From Deferribacterales bacterium Deferri_01 (GTDB lineage: Bacteria; Chrysiogenota; Deferribacteres; Deferribacterales; Geovibrionaceae): 64,000 nucleotides of DNA. The stretch spans positions 186,001 through 250,000 of the forward strand of contig LUZY01000002.1 of NCBI GenBank assembly GCA_001603805.1. Direction: 5' to 3'. Below are positions 17,423-25,028 of this stretch, piece by piece. The notes beneath the pieces are model-generated. The model was given only the letters and a program-made list of their open reading frames with translations, was not told the origin of the DNA and did not search any database. Numbering within the stretch: position 1 is the stretch's first letter; each line of letters starts with the position of its first letter. Position numbers and translations under genes: made by a program.

Positions 17423-19860
17423 CCCTTAGAGTTGATCCGCATTGAGTTAAACACAACAATCAGCGAACTGACTGCCATGAATGCGGCAGAAAAAATCGGG
17501 TGTATCTTGCCTGTTACGGCGAGCGGCACTGCAATAAAATTATATGAAAAAGCCCAGAAAAGGTTTTCTTTTATCACGGCGAAGGTTTTCTTCGCCGTTT
17601 TGTTCAGCTTAAGAATAACAGACAAATCGCTTCGCATCAGCACCGCATCAGCACTTTCTATGGCAATATCAGTCCCTTTGCCCATGGCTATACCGGCATC
17701 GGCCTCCGTAAGAGCAGGGGCGTCATTTATCCCGTCTCCGACCATAGCAACTCTGTAGCCTTCGCTCTTGAGCTTTCTGATCATTTCTGCTTTTTCAAAC
17801 GGTGTAACCTCCGCCATACACTCAATACCTTTGACACCAAGGGTATCAATGAGTTTGTCAGCGGCTTTTCTGCTGTCTCCGGTGAGGATAAGAATTTTGC
17901 ATCCATTGCTAATCAGCCCTTTGAGGGTATGCGCCGCTTCATCACGCACGGAATCGGAAAGAAGAATGAATCCCAGCGGTTCATTATCTTCTGAAACAGC
18001 AGCAACAGTATGCCCTTTTGCGGAAAAATAGTCATGAAGTTCACGCATTTCTGTTGTTACATCAGCATGTTCAGCTATAAATTTAAGTTTACCCGCTCTT
18101 ATTCTTTTTCCGTTGATATCAGCCTCAACTCCGTTTCCGGGAATTTCACGAAAATTATCAGCAGCGAGAAACTCCCCTTCATAGTAGTCTGTTACGGCTT
18201 TTGATATGAGGTGAGAGGAGTAACGTTCAACAGACGCCGCAAGGGTGAGGGTGCGGTTTGAGCCAAAATCATGAACATCCGCCACTTTCATCTCACCCTT
18301 TGTTATTGTGCCTGTTTTATCAAAGCACCAGCAGTTTATGCGGCTCAGGGTTTCCATTACTTCACCGCTGCGGACAAGTGCGCCTATTGATGCAGTCTTT
18401 GTAGTTGCAATCATAACGGCAAGGGGGGTGGCAAGCCCAAGAGCGCACGGGCATGCAATAACAAGCACAGATACAGCGTTCATAAGTCCTTCGAGCCCGC
18501 TTCCTGTACGGAAATACCACCACCCGAAGGTTGCTGCGGCGATTGTGATTATAGTCGGAACAAACCAGCCTACTATGCTGTCAGCAAGATTCTGGATGGG
18601 AGCTTTCTCCGCCTGTGCTTCCTCTACCGCCTTAACTATGCGGGAGAGAACGGTACCGCTGCCTGCCTGAACACATTTTATTACAATGCTCCCGTTAAGG
18701 TTTGCTGTTCCTGCAAAAACATCCGCCCCTTCGGTTTTGAATACGGGGGAGGATTCGCCGGTAAGCATAGATTCATCAATTTCGCTCTCACCATATACAA
18801 CAGTTCCGTCAGCAGGCACTGATGAACCGGGGAGAACTTCGAGGAAATCGTCTGTTTTCACTGATTTCACGGGAACAAGGACAGCCTCAAGCCTGCCTTC
18901 GGCATATGCGGCTGCGTCAAAATCATGTATAACCCGCACTGTCTGCGGCTGGTAAGACAACAGGCGGGTAACTGCACCGCTGTGGCGCAGCTTGGCTCCG
19001 GTTTCTATAAATCTGCCCAGCAGAATAAGGGTTATTATCATACAGGTAGTATCAAAATAAACTTCCCTGTCGGAGAAGACTGCACTTATACTGTAAAGAT
19101 ATGAACTGAAAGAGCCGAGAAACACCAGCACATCCATGTTCAGCACACGGTTGCGCACAGACTTAAAGCTGTTTATTATAAAGGGATAACCTGAATAGAA
19201 CATAACAGGCGTGGCAAGCACCCACGAGAGAATCTTAAAGAAGCGCTTCATCCCCTCGTCCATGCCCTGAAAATATCCGGCATACATGGCAAAGGTGTAA
19301 AGCATTACGTTCATTGCAAAGAACGAGCCTATGGAAAAGCGGTAGAAATAATCCTTCCGTTCCTCTTCAAGTACGCTGTTTCTGCCGCCTTTATTAACAG
19401 GCATGGGCGGATAGCCCAGCGAACGGAATTTTTCAAGTACGGAACCGAGCGTCATAGCACCCTTTTTCCAGCGCACCCTTGCTTTATGAGTGGCGTAGTT
19501 TACCCGCACATAACTTACATTTTCATCCTTTCGGAAAAAGTTCTCCACTAGCCAGATGCAGGACGAGCAGCGGACTCCGGAAAGCACCACATCAATGGAG
19601 CATTCTCCTTCCGCTTCTGTCAAATCTTCCTCAAAAAGCTCATCGGAAACACGGGCGGAGTCCACCCCGCCCTCTTTCCAGTCGCTGCGGCGGATGTAGA
19701 AGGAATCAAGCCCTGATTCATGGATCAGCCCGTAAACACTCATACACCCGTGACAGCAGAAGTATAAGATCTCTCCGTCCTGCTCAATTTTAATGGCAGA
19801 GTTTTCCTTAACATCCAAAAGGCAGTGGGCACACTTTTTACTTGTCGTCTTCGTCGTCAT
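17419..19860 (-). CDS. ccoI: copper-translocating P-type ATPase for cbb3 assembly (CcoI/FixI)
   Basis: An 813-aa P1B-ATPase. Order: N-terminal Cys cluster (CAHC and CCHGC, residues ~9-45), HMA domain with CSSC (~78-145), eight TM helices, CPCALG in TM6, the phosphorylation site DKTGT and GDGINDAPAL. The CcoI subfamily exports Cu+ for the binuclear centre of cbb3 oxidase. The chosen ATG at 19860 lies inside the end of ccoS; the overlap is 23 bp and suggests translational coupling. The longer frame upstream is ccoS-coding sequence in another frame. Confidence 0.93.
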   Translation of the reverse strand: MTTKTTSKKCAHCLLDVKENSAIKIEQDGEILYFCCHGCMSVYGLIHESGLDSFYIRRSDWKEGGVDSARVSDELFEEDLTEAEGECSIDVVLSGVRCSSCIWLVENFFRKDENVSYVRVNYATHKARVRWKKGAMTLGSVLEKFRSLGYPPMPVNKGGRNSVLEEERKDYFYRFSIGSFFAMNVMLYTFAMYAGYFQGMDEGMKRFFKILSWVLATPVMFYSGYPFIINSFKSVRNRVLNMDVLVFLGSFSSYLYSISAVFSDREVYFDTTCMIITLILLGRFIETGAKLRHSGAVTRLLSYQPQTVRVIHDFDAAAYAEGRLEAVLVPVKSVKTDDFLEVLPGSSVPADGTVVYGESEIDESMLTGESSPVFKTEGADVFAGTANLNGSIVIKCVQAGSGTVLSRIVKAVEEAQAEKAPIQNLADSIVGWFVPTIITIAAATFGWWYFRTGSGLEGLMNAVSVLVIACPCALGLATPLAVMIATTKTASIGALVRSGEVMETLSRINCWCFDKTGTITKGEMKVADVHDFGSNRTLTLAASVERYSSHLISKAVTDYYEGEFLAADNFREIPGNGVEADINGKRIRAGKLKFIAEHADVTTEMRELHDYFSAKGHTVAAVSEDNEPLGFILLSDSVRDEAAHTLKGLISNGCKILILTGDSRKAADKLIDTLGVKGIECMAEVTPFEKAEMIRKLKSEGYRVAMVGDGINDAPALTEADAGIAMGKGTDIAIESADAVLMRSDLSVILKLNKTAKKTFAVIKENLFWAFSYNFIAVPLAVTGKIHPIFSAAFMAVSSLIVVFNSMRINSKG

Positions 19861-19987
19861 CAAGCATCCGGTATTTAGGTCCTTCAATATCGTCAAACTG
19901 TCCTTTTCTGCCTGCATAAAGAAAAAGCCCCAAAGCTATAGCTCCGAGGATGAGGCTGACCGGAATCAGCAGGTAAAGAGCTTCCAT
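19838..19987 (-). CDS. ccoS: cbb3 oxidase assembly protein CcoS
   Basis: A 49-aa protein with one TM helix (residues ~4-24), then the family hallmark FDDIEGPKYRMLDDDEDD. It is needed for cofactor insertion into cbb3 oxidase in other bacteria. Its ATG follows directly on the stop of a 28-codon ORF and its end overlaps ccoI by 23 bp. Confidence 0.92.
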   Translation of the reverse strand: MEALYLLIPVSLILGAIALGLFLYAGRKGQFDDIEGPKYRMLDDDEDDK

Positions 19988-20074
19988 TTATCCGGCGTAT
20001 TTAAGGGCAAACAGAAGAGGTATACCTATCATAGTAATAAGACTGATGATCATCAGAATCGTTCCTTTTCTCAT
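19988..20074 (-). CDS. 28-aa single-TM peptide in the cco operon
   Basis: The ORF has a strong AGGAGG 5-6 nt before its ATG and encodes a Lys/Arg start followed by a hydrophobic helix (ILMIISLITMIGIPLLFAL) and a short KYAG tail. Its TAA is followed at once by the ccoS ATG. It may be a small membrane subunit or a leader that couples ccoS translation. No family recognised. Confidence 0.6.
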   Translation of the reverse strand: MRKGTILMIISLITMIGIPLLFALKYAG

Positions 20075-20095
20075 AAAAACCTCCTGAAATGAAAA

Positions 20096-20518
20096 CTAGT
20101 AAATATAAAAATTTTTCTTAAGTCTTATCTCTTTACCATCCACGGCAAAGCTAACCTTAAGAATATGGTAACCTTTTTCAAGCTGAGGTATTGAGGCTGT
20201 GTATCCGTCACCGTCTTCAACGGCTTTGATTTCAAACGGAACCCCGCCCACCGGTCTTTCCACTTCGGTTTTGATTTCCGCAGGCTTAAATGTTCCGCCG
20301 AGGCTGAAATCAAGTCTGACACTCTGGTCGTACTGCTCTATTTTTTTCACCGTGAGTTTCAGTCCTTTTTCCATCACAGTGTCTTTCATCTCGTCGTAAA
20401 CAAGCCCTTTTTCATAAGAGTCAGCTTCAACTCTTCCGTCAAAAAGCTTTTTCCCGACTATGGCTGAAGGAGCAACGGTTATGAACCCCAGCAGAAATAT
20501 GATAATTGTTATCCTCAT
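20096..20518 (-). CDS. ccoH: FixH/CcoH family cbb3 assembly protein
   Basis: A 140-aa protein with an N-terminal TM helix or anchor (residues ~3-22), the FixH-type segment ADSYEKGLVYDEM and a beta-rich periplasmic domain ending in KKNFYIY. FixH/CcoH interacts with the copper ATPase and stabilises cbb3 subunits in studied bacteria. It overlaps the end of ccoG by 4 bp (ATGA). Confidence 0.85.
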   Translation of the reverse strand: MRITIIIFLLGFITVAPSAIVGKKLFDGRVEADSYEKGLVYDEMKDTVMEKGLKLTVKKIEQYDQSVRLDFSLGGTFKPAEIKTEVERPVGGVPFEIKAVEDGDGYTASIPQLEKGYHILKVSFAVDGKEIRLKKNFYIY

Positions 20519-21723
20519 TTTTTCCTCCCGATAGGTTTGCGGAAACCCGCCTCCGCAAAAACAGATGCAGGGTGTTCTCCTTGAGTTTCTGCTTTCAGGC
20601 TGAATGTTCTGACAGGATATTTCCCGAAAGCTTCTTCCGGCAGAACAATATAAATCTCCTTGCGCACAGACTCACCGGAGGCAAGGTCAAAGGTGCGTTC
20701 CGGCTGGATATCCCAGCCTTCCGCCTCTTCAACACTGAGACTCACAGTAACATCACTGCCTGTGCGGTTGGTCAGCCTTACTTCAAATCCGTTTATTATA
20801 CGCCCTTCCTGTTCTCTGGGCATTGATTTTGAAGCAGGGTACACTTCAAAAGCGAATGGATCGCTAAACAGAAGCCGCAGTGTAAACAGAACAGTAAATA
20901 TCAAAAATAGCCCTGCGGTTATCAGTACATTTGCCCTGAAAAACTTCGGTTTGTCCTCAAGCCCGTAGACATAGCCGATGAGAGAGGTCTTCCCTTTTTT
21001 AGCCATGACCTTGCCGCACGCCTGAGCGCATTCGGCGCAGTTTATGCACCCCTGCGAAAACCCTTTGCGTATGTCTATTCCCGTGGGGCATGTTTTAACA
21101 CAAGCCAGACAGTTGATGCACTCATCCCTTCTGTCGGGATACATGGTAATAGCCATTGTATGAGCATCAAACATTATTCCCTGAAGCTTTGCATAAGGAC
21201 AGACCGTAGTGCAGAAGCCGTGGCGGAAAAATGCAAAGTTGATATACGTTATAACCGAAAGCACAATCCAGAAGCCGGCAGCAGTTCTGCTGAGTTCCAG
21301 ATGAGCCAGATCTTTTATAAACTCATATGGCGAAATGAAATACCATATCATACAGGCTGAAATCAGCACGCTGAAAACAGCGGTGAAAGTATGTCCTTCC
21401 ATCCGTGAAAGAATGGTTTGTTTTTTTCTGTCCATTTTTCTGGTGAAGTCCACCATCAATGTCTGGGGACAGAGCCACCCGCACCATACCCGCCCGAAAA
21501 CCTGCGTCACGGATATGAACAGAAATGTAAGGGCGAATATAAACAGAAGAATCAGGAAAAAATCCTCTATCCATATTGCTTTCCCGAAAAAGAAAAATCT
21601 GAGGCTTGCAATATCAAACCGCAGTAAGCTTTCCCCATTGAGGCGCATAAACGGTACACCGAAAAAAAGCAGCACAGCGCCCCATCGCACCGCTTTTCTG
21701 TAAGACTGTAAGTTAGAGGTCAT
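20515..21723 (-). CDS. ccoG: cbb3 oxidase accessory ferredoxin-like protein CcoG
   Basis: A 402-aa membrane protein with about five TM helices. Cys motifs are GRVWCGWLCPQ, TTVCPYAK and a 2x[4Fe-4S] block (CINCLACVKTCP and CINCAECAQACG, residues ~198-238), followed by a TM helix and a C-terminal Ig-like domain (~290-395). CcoG reduces Cu(II) to Cu(I) for cbb3 assembly in studied systems. It overlaps its neighbours by 4 bp on both sides, a tightly coupled operon. Confidence 0.93.
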   Translation of the reverse strand: MTSNLQSYRKAVRWGAVLLFFGVPFMRLNGESLLRFDIASLRFFFFGKAIWIEDFFLILLFIFALTFLFISVTQVFGRVWCGWLCPQTLMVDFTRKMDRKKQTILSRMEGHTFTAVFSVLISACMIWYFISPYEFIKDLAHLELSRTAAGFWIVLSVITYINFAFFRHGFCTTVCPYAKLQGIMFDAHTMAITMYPDRRDECINCLACVKTCPTGIDIRKGFSQGCINCAECAQACGKVMAKKGKTSLIGYVYGLEDKPKFFRANVLITAGLFLIFTVLFTLRLLFSDPFAFEVYPASKSMPREQEGRIINGFEVRLTNRTGSDVTVSLSVEEAEGWDIQPERTFDLASGESVRKEIYIVLPEEAFGKYPVRTFSLKAETQGEHPASVFAEAGFRKPIGRKK

Positions 21724-21890
21724 TTCTTCTCTTCTTTGTTTTCCTGTTCGTCGTCATCTTCAAGCATTCTATACTTTGCCTTTTCCACCTTGTCTTTGCG
21801 TTTGGATGAAAAAAAGTAAATAATCAGCCCTGCAAATACTGCGGAAAGAAGAATTCCGTACAAAAGAAATGACAGTACATCAATTTCCAT
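21720..21890 (-). CDS. small CcoQ-like subunit with CcoS-like tail
   Basis: A 56-aa protein with a TM helix (residues ~6-27) and a charged tail SSKRKDKVEKAKYRMLEDDDE. Topology fits CcoQ (cbb3 subunit IV). The tail KYRMLEDDDE also mirrors the C-terminus of the ccoS product 1.8 kb away. It overlaps ccoG by 4 bp. The Shine-Dalgarno is weak. Confidence 0.7.
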   Translation of the reverse strand: MEIDVLSFLLYGILLSAVFAGLIIYFFSSKRKDKVEKAKYRMLEDDDEQENKEEKK

Positions 21891-21920
21891 AAAACTATCC
21901 GTCCTCTATAATAATACAGC

Positions 21921-21954
21921 CCTCCGCTCCGTGGTGTAGTAAACGGAGCGGAGG
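21921..21954. promoter_or_regulatory. 12-bp perfect hairpin between oxidase structural and assembly genes
   Basis: CCTCCGCTCCGT and ACGGAGCGGAGG are perfect arms around a 10-nt loop. On the transcribed minus strand no U-run follows, so it may be an mRNA processing or stabilising hairpin or partial attenuator. On the plus strand it is followed by ACTTTT and could stop antisense transcription. Confidence 0.6.
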
Positions 21955-21972
21955 AACTTTTCCCCTGTTAGG

Positions 21973-22158
21973 TTACTTTTCTATACTTTCCTGATAAGCC
22001 TTTTCCTGTGTCCATCCGCTGATTGCGGGAGTGTATGATACAAAGTAGTAAACACCCCAGAGAATCAGCCCGATGAAAAGCACAAGCCAGCCCACCGGAA
22101 GCTTATGTTCCGTATCTTTGCGGTTATAACTTTCAAGGTTGTCGAATTCTTCGTTCAT
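21973..22158 (-). CDS. CcoP membrane anchor only (FixP_N domain)
   Basis: A 61-aa protein matching the N-terminal part of CcoP: a TM helix (PVGWLVLFIGLILWGVYYF) and the SGWTQE motif. A usual CcoP continues with two heme c domains (about 300 aa). Here the ORF ends after the anchor, and a single heme c domain is instead fused to the upstream ccoO. The gap to ccoO is 11 bp. Confidence 0.85.
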   Translation of the reverse strand: MNEEFDNLESYNRKDTEHKLPVGWLVLFIGLILWGVYYFVSYTPAISGWTQEKAYQESIEK

Positions 22159-22169
22159 GGTTTTTCTCC

Positions 22170-23054
22170 TTATTTACCGAGGGATTCGATGTACTCAACC
22201 AGAGCCCAGATCCTTTCCTTGCTGAAAGATGAGGCAAAGCCGGGCATTACACCTTCATAGCCGTTGGCTATTACAAGGTATGTGTCTCTGGAAGCAGGTT
22301 CTGCTGCTGCGTAATCCACAAGTGAACCGCCTATATTTCCTTCAGCGTTGACACCGTGGCAGCCTGCGCATTCTGCGGCGTAGAGAGCTTTACCCTCTTC
22401 AAGCGCAGCTGCGTTTCCTGCAAGGGGGTTTTCGTCTTCAACGGAATCTTCCTCGATAACCATTGCCCCTTCCTTCTCAACAGCAGTACCTATAATCTGG
22501 AGATAAGCAACCATGGCGTCAAGTTCTGTTGATTCGGCAGCCTGTGCAACATCTTCTTCCGTATAAGGAAAACCGAGAGCATCCATTCTTGCTTTCATTT
22601 CATTTACGTTGATGGCTCTTTCTTTAAGCCAGGGATACTTAGGCATGTTTGACTTCGGAAAAAACGCCTGAGGATTTTCCATGTGCTGAATGTGCCATTC
22701 ATCAGGATATTTGCCGCCTATTCTGGCAAGATCAGGACCCGTACGCTTTGAGCCCCAAAGGAAAGGACGGTCGTAAGCAAATTCGCCCGCTTTGGAGTAA
22801 TCGCCATAACGGAGAACATCCGCCTTAAGAGGTCTGACGGTCTGCGTGTGGCAGTTTACACAGCCTTCTTTCTGATAAATATCACGCCCTGCAAGCTCAA
22901 GCATTGTATAGGGCTGGAGATTTTCAAGTTTCGGATGCATACCCTTGGTAAACATTGGAGCTATGGTAGTAACTATAGTACCGATGAGGATAGTTACAGC
23001 AACCATCAGTGCAAAGGGTATGGTTTTGGAGTATATATCTTTTTTATGACTCAT
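22170..23054 (-). CDS. ccoO: cbb3 oxidase subunit II fused to a CcoP-type cytochrome c domain
   Basis: A 294-aa protein: TM helix (residues ~12-35), CcoO domain with CVNCH (heme c) and axial Met in SNMPKYPW (~40-190), an acidic linker (~195-213), then a second cytochrome c domain with CAGCH and VMPGF (~215-293). CcoO alone is about 200-240 aa. The extra domain is what CcoP normally supplies. The ATG at 23054 is 7 nt after GGGAGG; the GTG one codon earlier is too close. Confidence 0.92.
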   Translation of the reverse strand: MSHKKDIYSKTIPFALMVAVTILIGTIVTTIAPMFTKGMHPKLENLQPYTMLELAGRDIYQKEGCVNCHTQTVRPLKADVLRYGDYSKAGEFAYDRPFLWGSKRTGPDLARIGGKYPDEWHIQHMENPQAFFPKSNMPKYPWLKERAINVNEMKARMDALGFPYTEEDVAQAAESTELDAMVAYLQIIGTAVEKEGAMVIEEDSVEDENPLAGNAAALEEGKALYAAECAGCHGVNAEGNIGGSLVDYAAAEPASRDTYLVIANGYEGVMPGFASSFSKERIWALVEYIESLGK

Positions 23055-23066
23055 CACCGCACCTCC

Positions 23067-24476
23067 CTACGCTGCCTTCGCATCAGCAAGGGCAGCTTTT
23101 GCCATTCCCTTTCTGATAGTCATGAATACGTTATAAACAAAGAACAGCATGCCCACGACGAAAATTACGCCGGCAACAGTTCTCATCTGCCAGTATGGGT
23201 AGTTGCCCACAAGGGTTTCCATGAATGTGTATTTCAGACTGCCGTCGGCATTAGTCATTTTCCACATTGCACCCTGCTGAATACCTGTTACCCACATTGT
23301 GATGGAGAACATAAGCTGTCCCACAAGCACAAGCCAGAAGTGGATATTAGCCACTTTTTCGCTGAAGATTTCAGTTTTATAAATGTGAGGAATAATCACA
23401 TATACTGATGCGCAGATTATCATAGTAACCCAGCCCATAGTACCCATATGAACGTGTCCGGGAACCCAGTCAGTATAGTGGATAAGTGAGCTTATCACTC
23501 TGATCCCCTGTGAGGGACCCTGAATAGTCTGAAGACCATAGAAGGTAATTCCCAGCACAAAAAACTTAGTGAGATAGTTTGTTCTCATCTTGCTCCAGTC
23601 AGCATCCACCGTGAAGTAGCCGTTGATAACGGAACCCCATGACGGAGCTATAAGGAAAAGAGTGAAAACTATGCCAAGAGTCTGAATCCAGTCAGGAAGG
23701 GGAGTGTAAACAAGATGGTGAGCCCCTGTCCAGAGGTAGGCGAATATAAGCGACCAGAAAGAAATAATTGAAAGTCTGTGGCTGTAAAGGGGGAGTCCTG
23801 TCGCTTTAGGAAGAAAATAATAGAACATCGCTAATATGGGTGTGGTGAAAAGGAAACCCACCGCATTGTGCCCGTACCACCATTCAACGTTTGCACTGTT
23901 TGTGCCTGCGAAAAGGTGGTAAGACTTGGTAAGAGTTGCGGGGATATGCAGGTTGTTCACTATGTACAGTATTGCCACTGCGATAAGCGTAGCGATAATA
24001 TACCAGAGTGAAACATACATATGCTCTTCTTTTCTTTTAAAGATGTTGGTTAAAATAACGATGGTGAATATCACCCAGAGAATAACAATGGCTATGTCAA
24101 TAGGCCATTCAAACTCTGCATACTCAAGGGACTGGTTCATGCCTATGAAAAGCGTGAAAGTCGCCAGAACCATGCCTACGTTAAACAGCCAGAGGTGAAA
24201 TCTGGCGAGTTTGCCCAGCACAAGGTTCCTTTTCGTGAGCCTGATTGTAAGATAGTAAAAAATACCGAACTCCGCACCTATTCCCAGCCCGTAAGCCAGT
24301 ACGTTAGTGTGGATAGTTCTCAGCCTTCCGAAGGAGAAGTACTCACCGAAGTTGAAATTCGCATCCCACATCTGCACAGAGATGAGCAGACCGATAACAA
24401 GTCCGATGACTCCCCAGAAGATCGCAGAGAGTATAAACCCCTGCACCGTTCTGTAGTCATATGAGTATTCATTCAT
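23067..24476 (-). CDS. ccoN: cbb3-type cytochrome c oxidase subunit I
   Basis: A 469-aa heme-copper oxidase catalytic subunit with about 12 TM helices. Visible ligand regions are WYGHNAVGF (CuB His and the cross-linked Tyr region), TGAHHLVY (CuB His pair) and VPGHVHMGTMGW (heme ligands). It reduces O2 to water at the inner membrane and has high oxygen affinity in studied members. AGGAGG lies 8 nt before the ATG. First gene of the cco operon, 48 bp after an Rrf2 regulator gene. Confidence 0.95.
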   Translation of the reverse strand: MNEYSYDYRTVQGFILSAIFWGVIGLVIGLLISVQMWDANFNFGEYFSFGRLRTIHTNVLAYGLGIGAEFGIFYYLTIRLTKRNLVLGKLARFHLWLFNVGMVLATFTLFIGMNQSLEYAEFEWPIDIAIVILWVIFTIVILTNIFKRKEEHMYVSLWYIIATLIAVAILYIVNNLHIPATLTKSYHLFAGTNSANVEWWYGHNAVGFLFTTPILAMFYYFLPKATGLPLYSHRLSIISFWSLIFAYLWTGAHHLVYTPLPDWIQTLGIVFTLFLIAPSWGSVINGYFTVDADWSKMRTNYLTKFFVLGITFYGLQTIQGPSQGIRVISSLIHYTDWVPGHVHMGTMGWVTMIICASVYVIIPHIYKTEIFSEKVANIHFWLVLVGQLMFSITMWVTGIQQGAMWKMTNADGSLKYTFMETLVGNYPYWQMRTVAGVIFVVGMLFFVYNVFMTIRKGMAKAALADAKAA

Positions 24477-24524
24477 TTAGAACCTCCTGCCACCGTTATG
24501 ACCCGGCAGCGACATGTATATGAA

Positions 24525-24923
24525 TTAAAAAATGAAATCCCTAACTTTTGAGGTTTTTAGCTGTTCTGTCATTACCGACTGGATATCCGCAAGTCTATGA
24601 GTAACACGGCAGAAAGGCTTTCTGGAGCAGGCAGAAGGGTGAGCCAGACAAACGTTAAGATCAAGTGTGGCTCCCATACATTTAAGTATATCATAAAGGC
24701 TTGCATCCATAGCGGACGAAGAGGCTTCTATACCGCCGTGTTTGCCTGTGCGTGTTGTGATAAACCCGCACTTCTTAAGTCTGTTGATAACTTTTGCAGT
24801 TGTAGGTTTGGGAACACCCACTGCAGCGCTTATTTCTTCCACTTTTTTCATCCCGCCGCTTTCGGCTAAATAAACAACAATCCGTATGGCATAATCGCCT
24901 TCTCTTGCTATGAATGAGTCCAA
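24525..24923 (-). CDS. Rrf2 family Fe-S regulator upstream of the cco operon
   Basis: A 132-aa regulator with an N-terminal winged helix (YAIRIVVYLAE, VPKPTTAKVINRLKKCGFI) and three clustered cysteines (C-x6-C-x5-C in CLAHPSACSRKPFC) as in Fe-S-binding Rrf2 proteins such as NsrR, IscR and RsrR. The first Cys spacing differs from the usual x5. It starts with TTG 7 nt after GAGG. Same strand as ccoN and 48 bp upstream, so it likely co-transcribes with or controls the oxidase genes (inference); the sensed signal could be NO, O2 or redox. Confidence 0.88.
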   Translation of the reverse strand: MDSFIAREGDYAIRIVVYLAESGGMKKVEEISAAVGVPKPTTAKVINRLKKCGFITTRTGKHGGIEASSSAMDASLYDILKCMGATLDLNVCLAHPSACSRKPFCRVTHRLADIQSVMTEQLKTSKVRDFIF

Positions 24924-24942
24924 TTGTTTACCTCATAGGTCA

Positions 24943-24971
24943 ACAATATCCCCGTTTTTTTATAATGTCAA
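24943..24971 (-). promoter_or_regulatory. sigma-70 promoter of the Rrf2 gene (and possibly cco)
   Basis: On the minus strand TTGACA, a 17-bp spacer and TATTGT lie ~20 bp before the start codon. GTCAAC occurs at both elements. A further dyad, TCCTAT/ATAGGA (24995-25013), lies just upstream and could be an operator. Confidence 0.6.
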
Positions 24972-25028
24972 CAGATTTAAAAAGACAAAAATAATCCTAT
25001 ATACATAATAGGAAATGGAAATAAAGCT

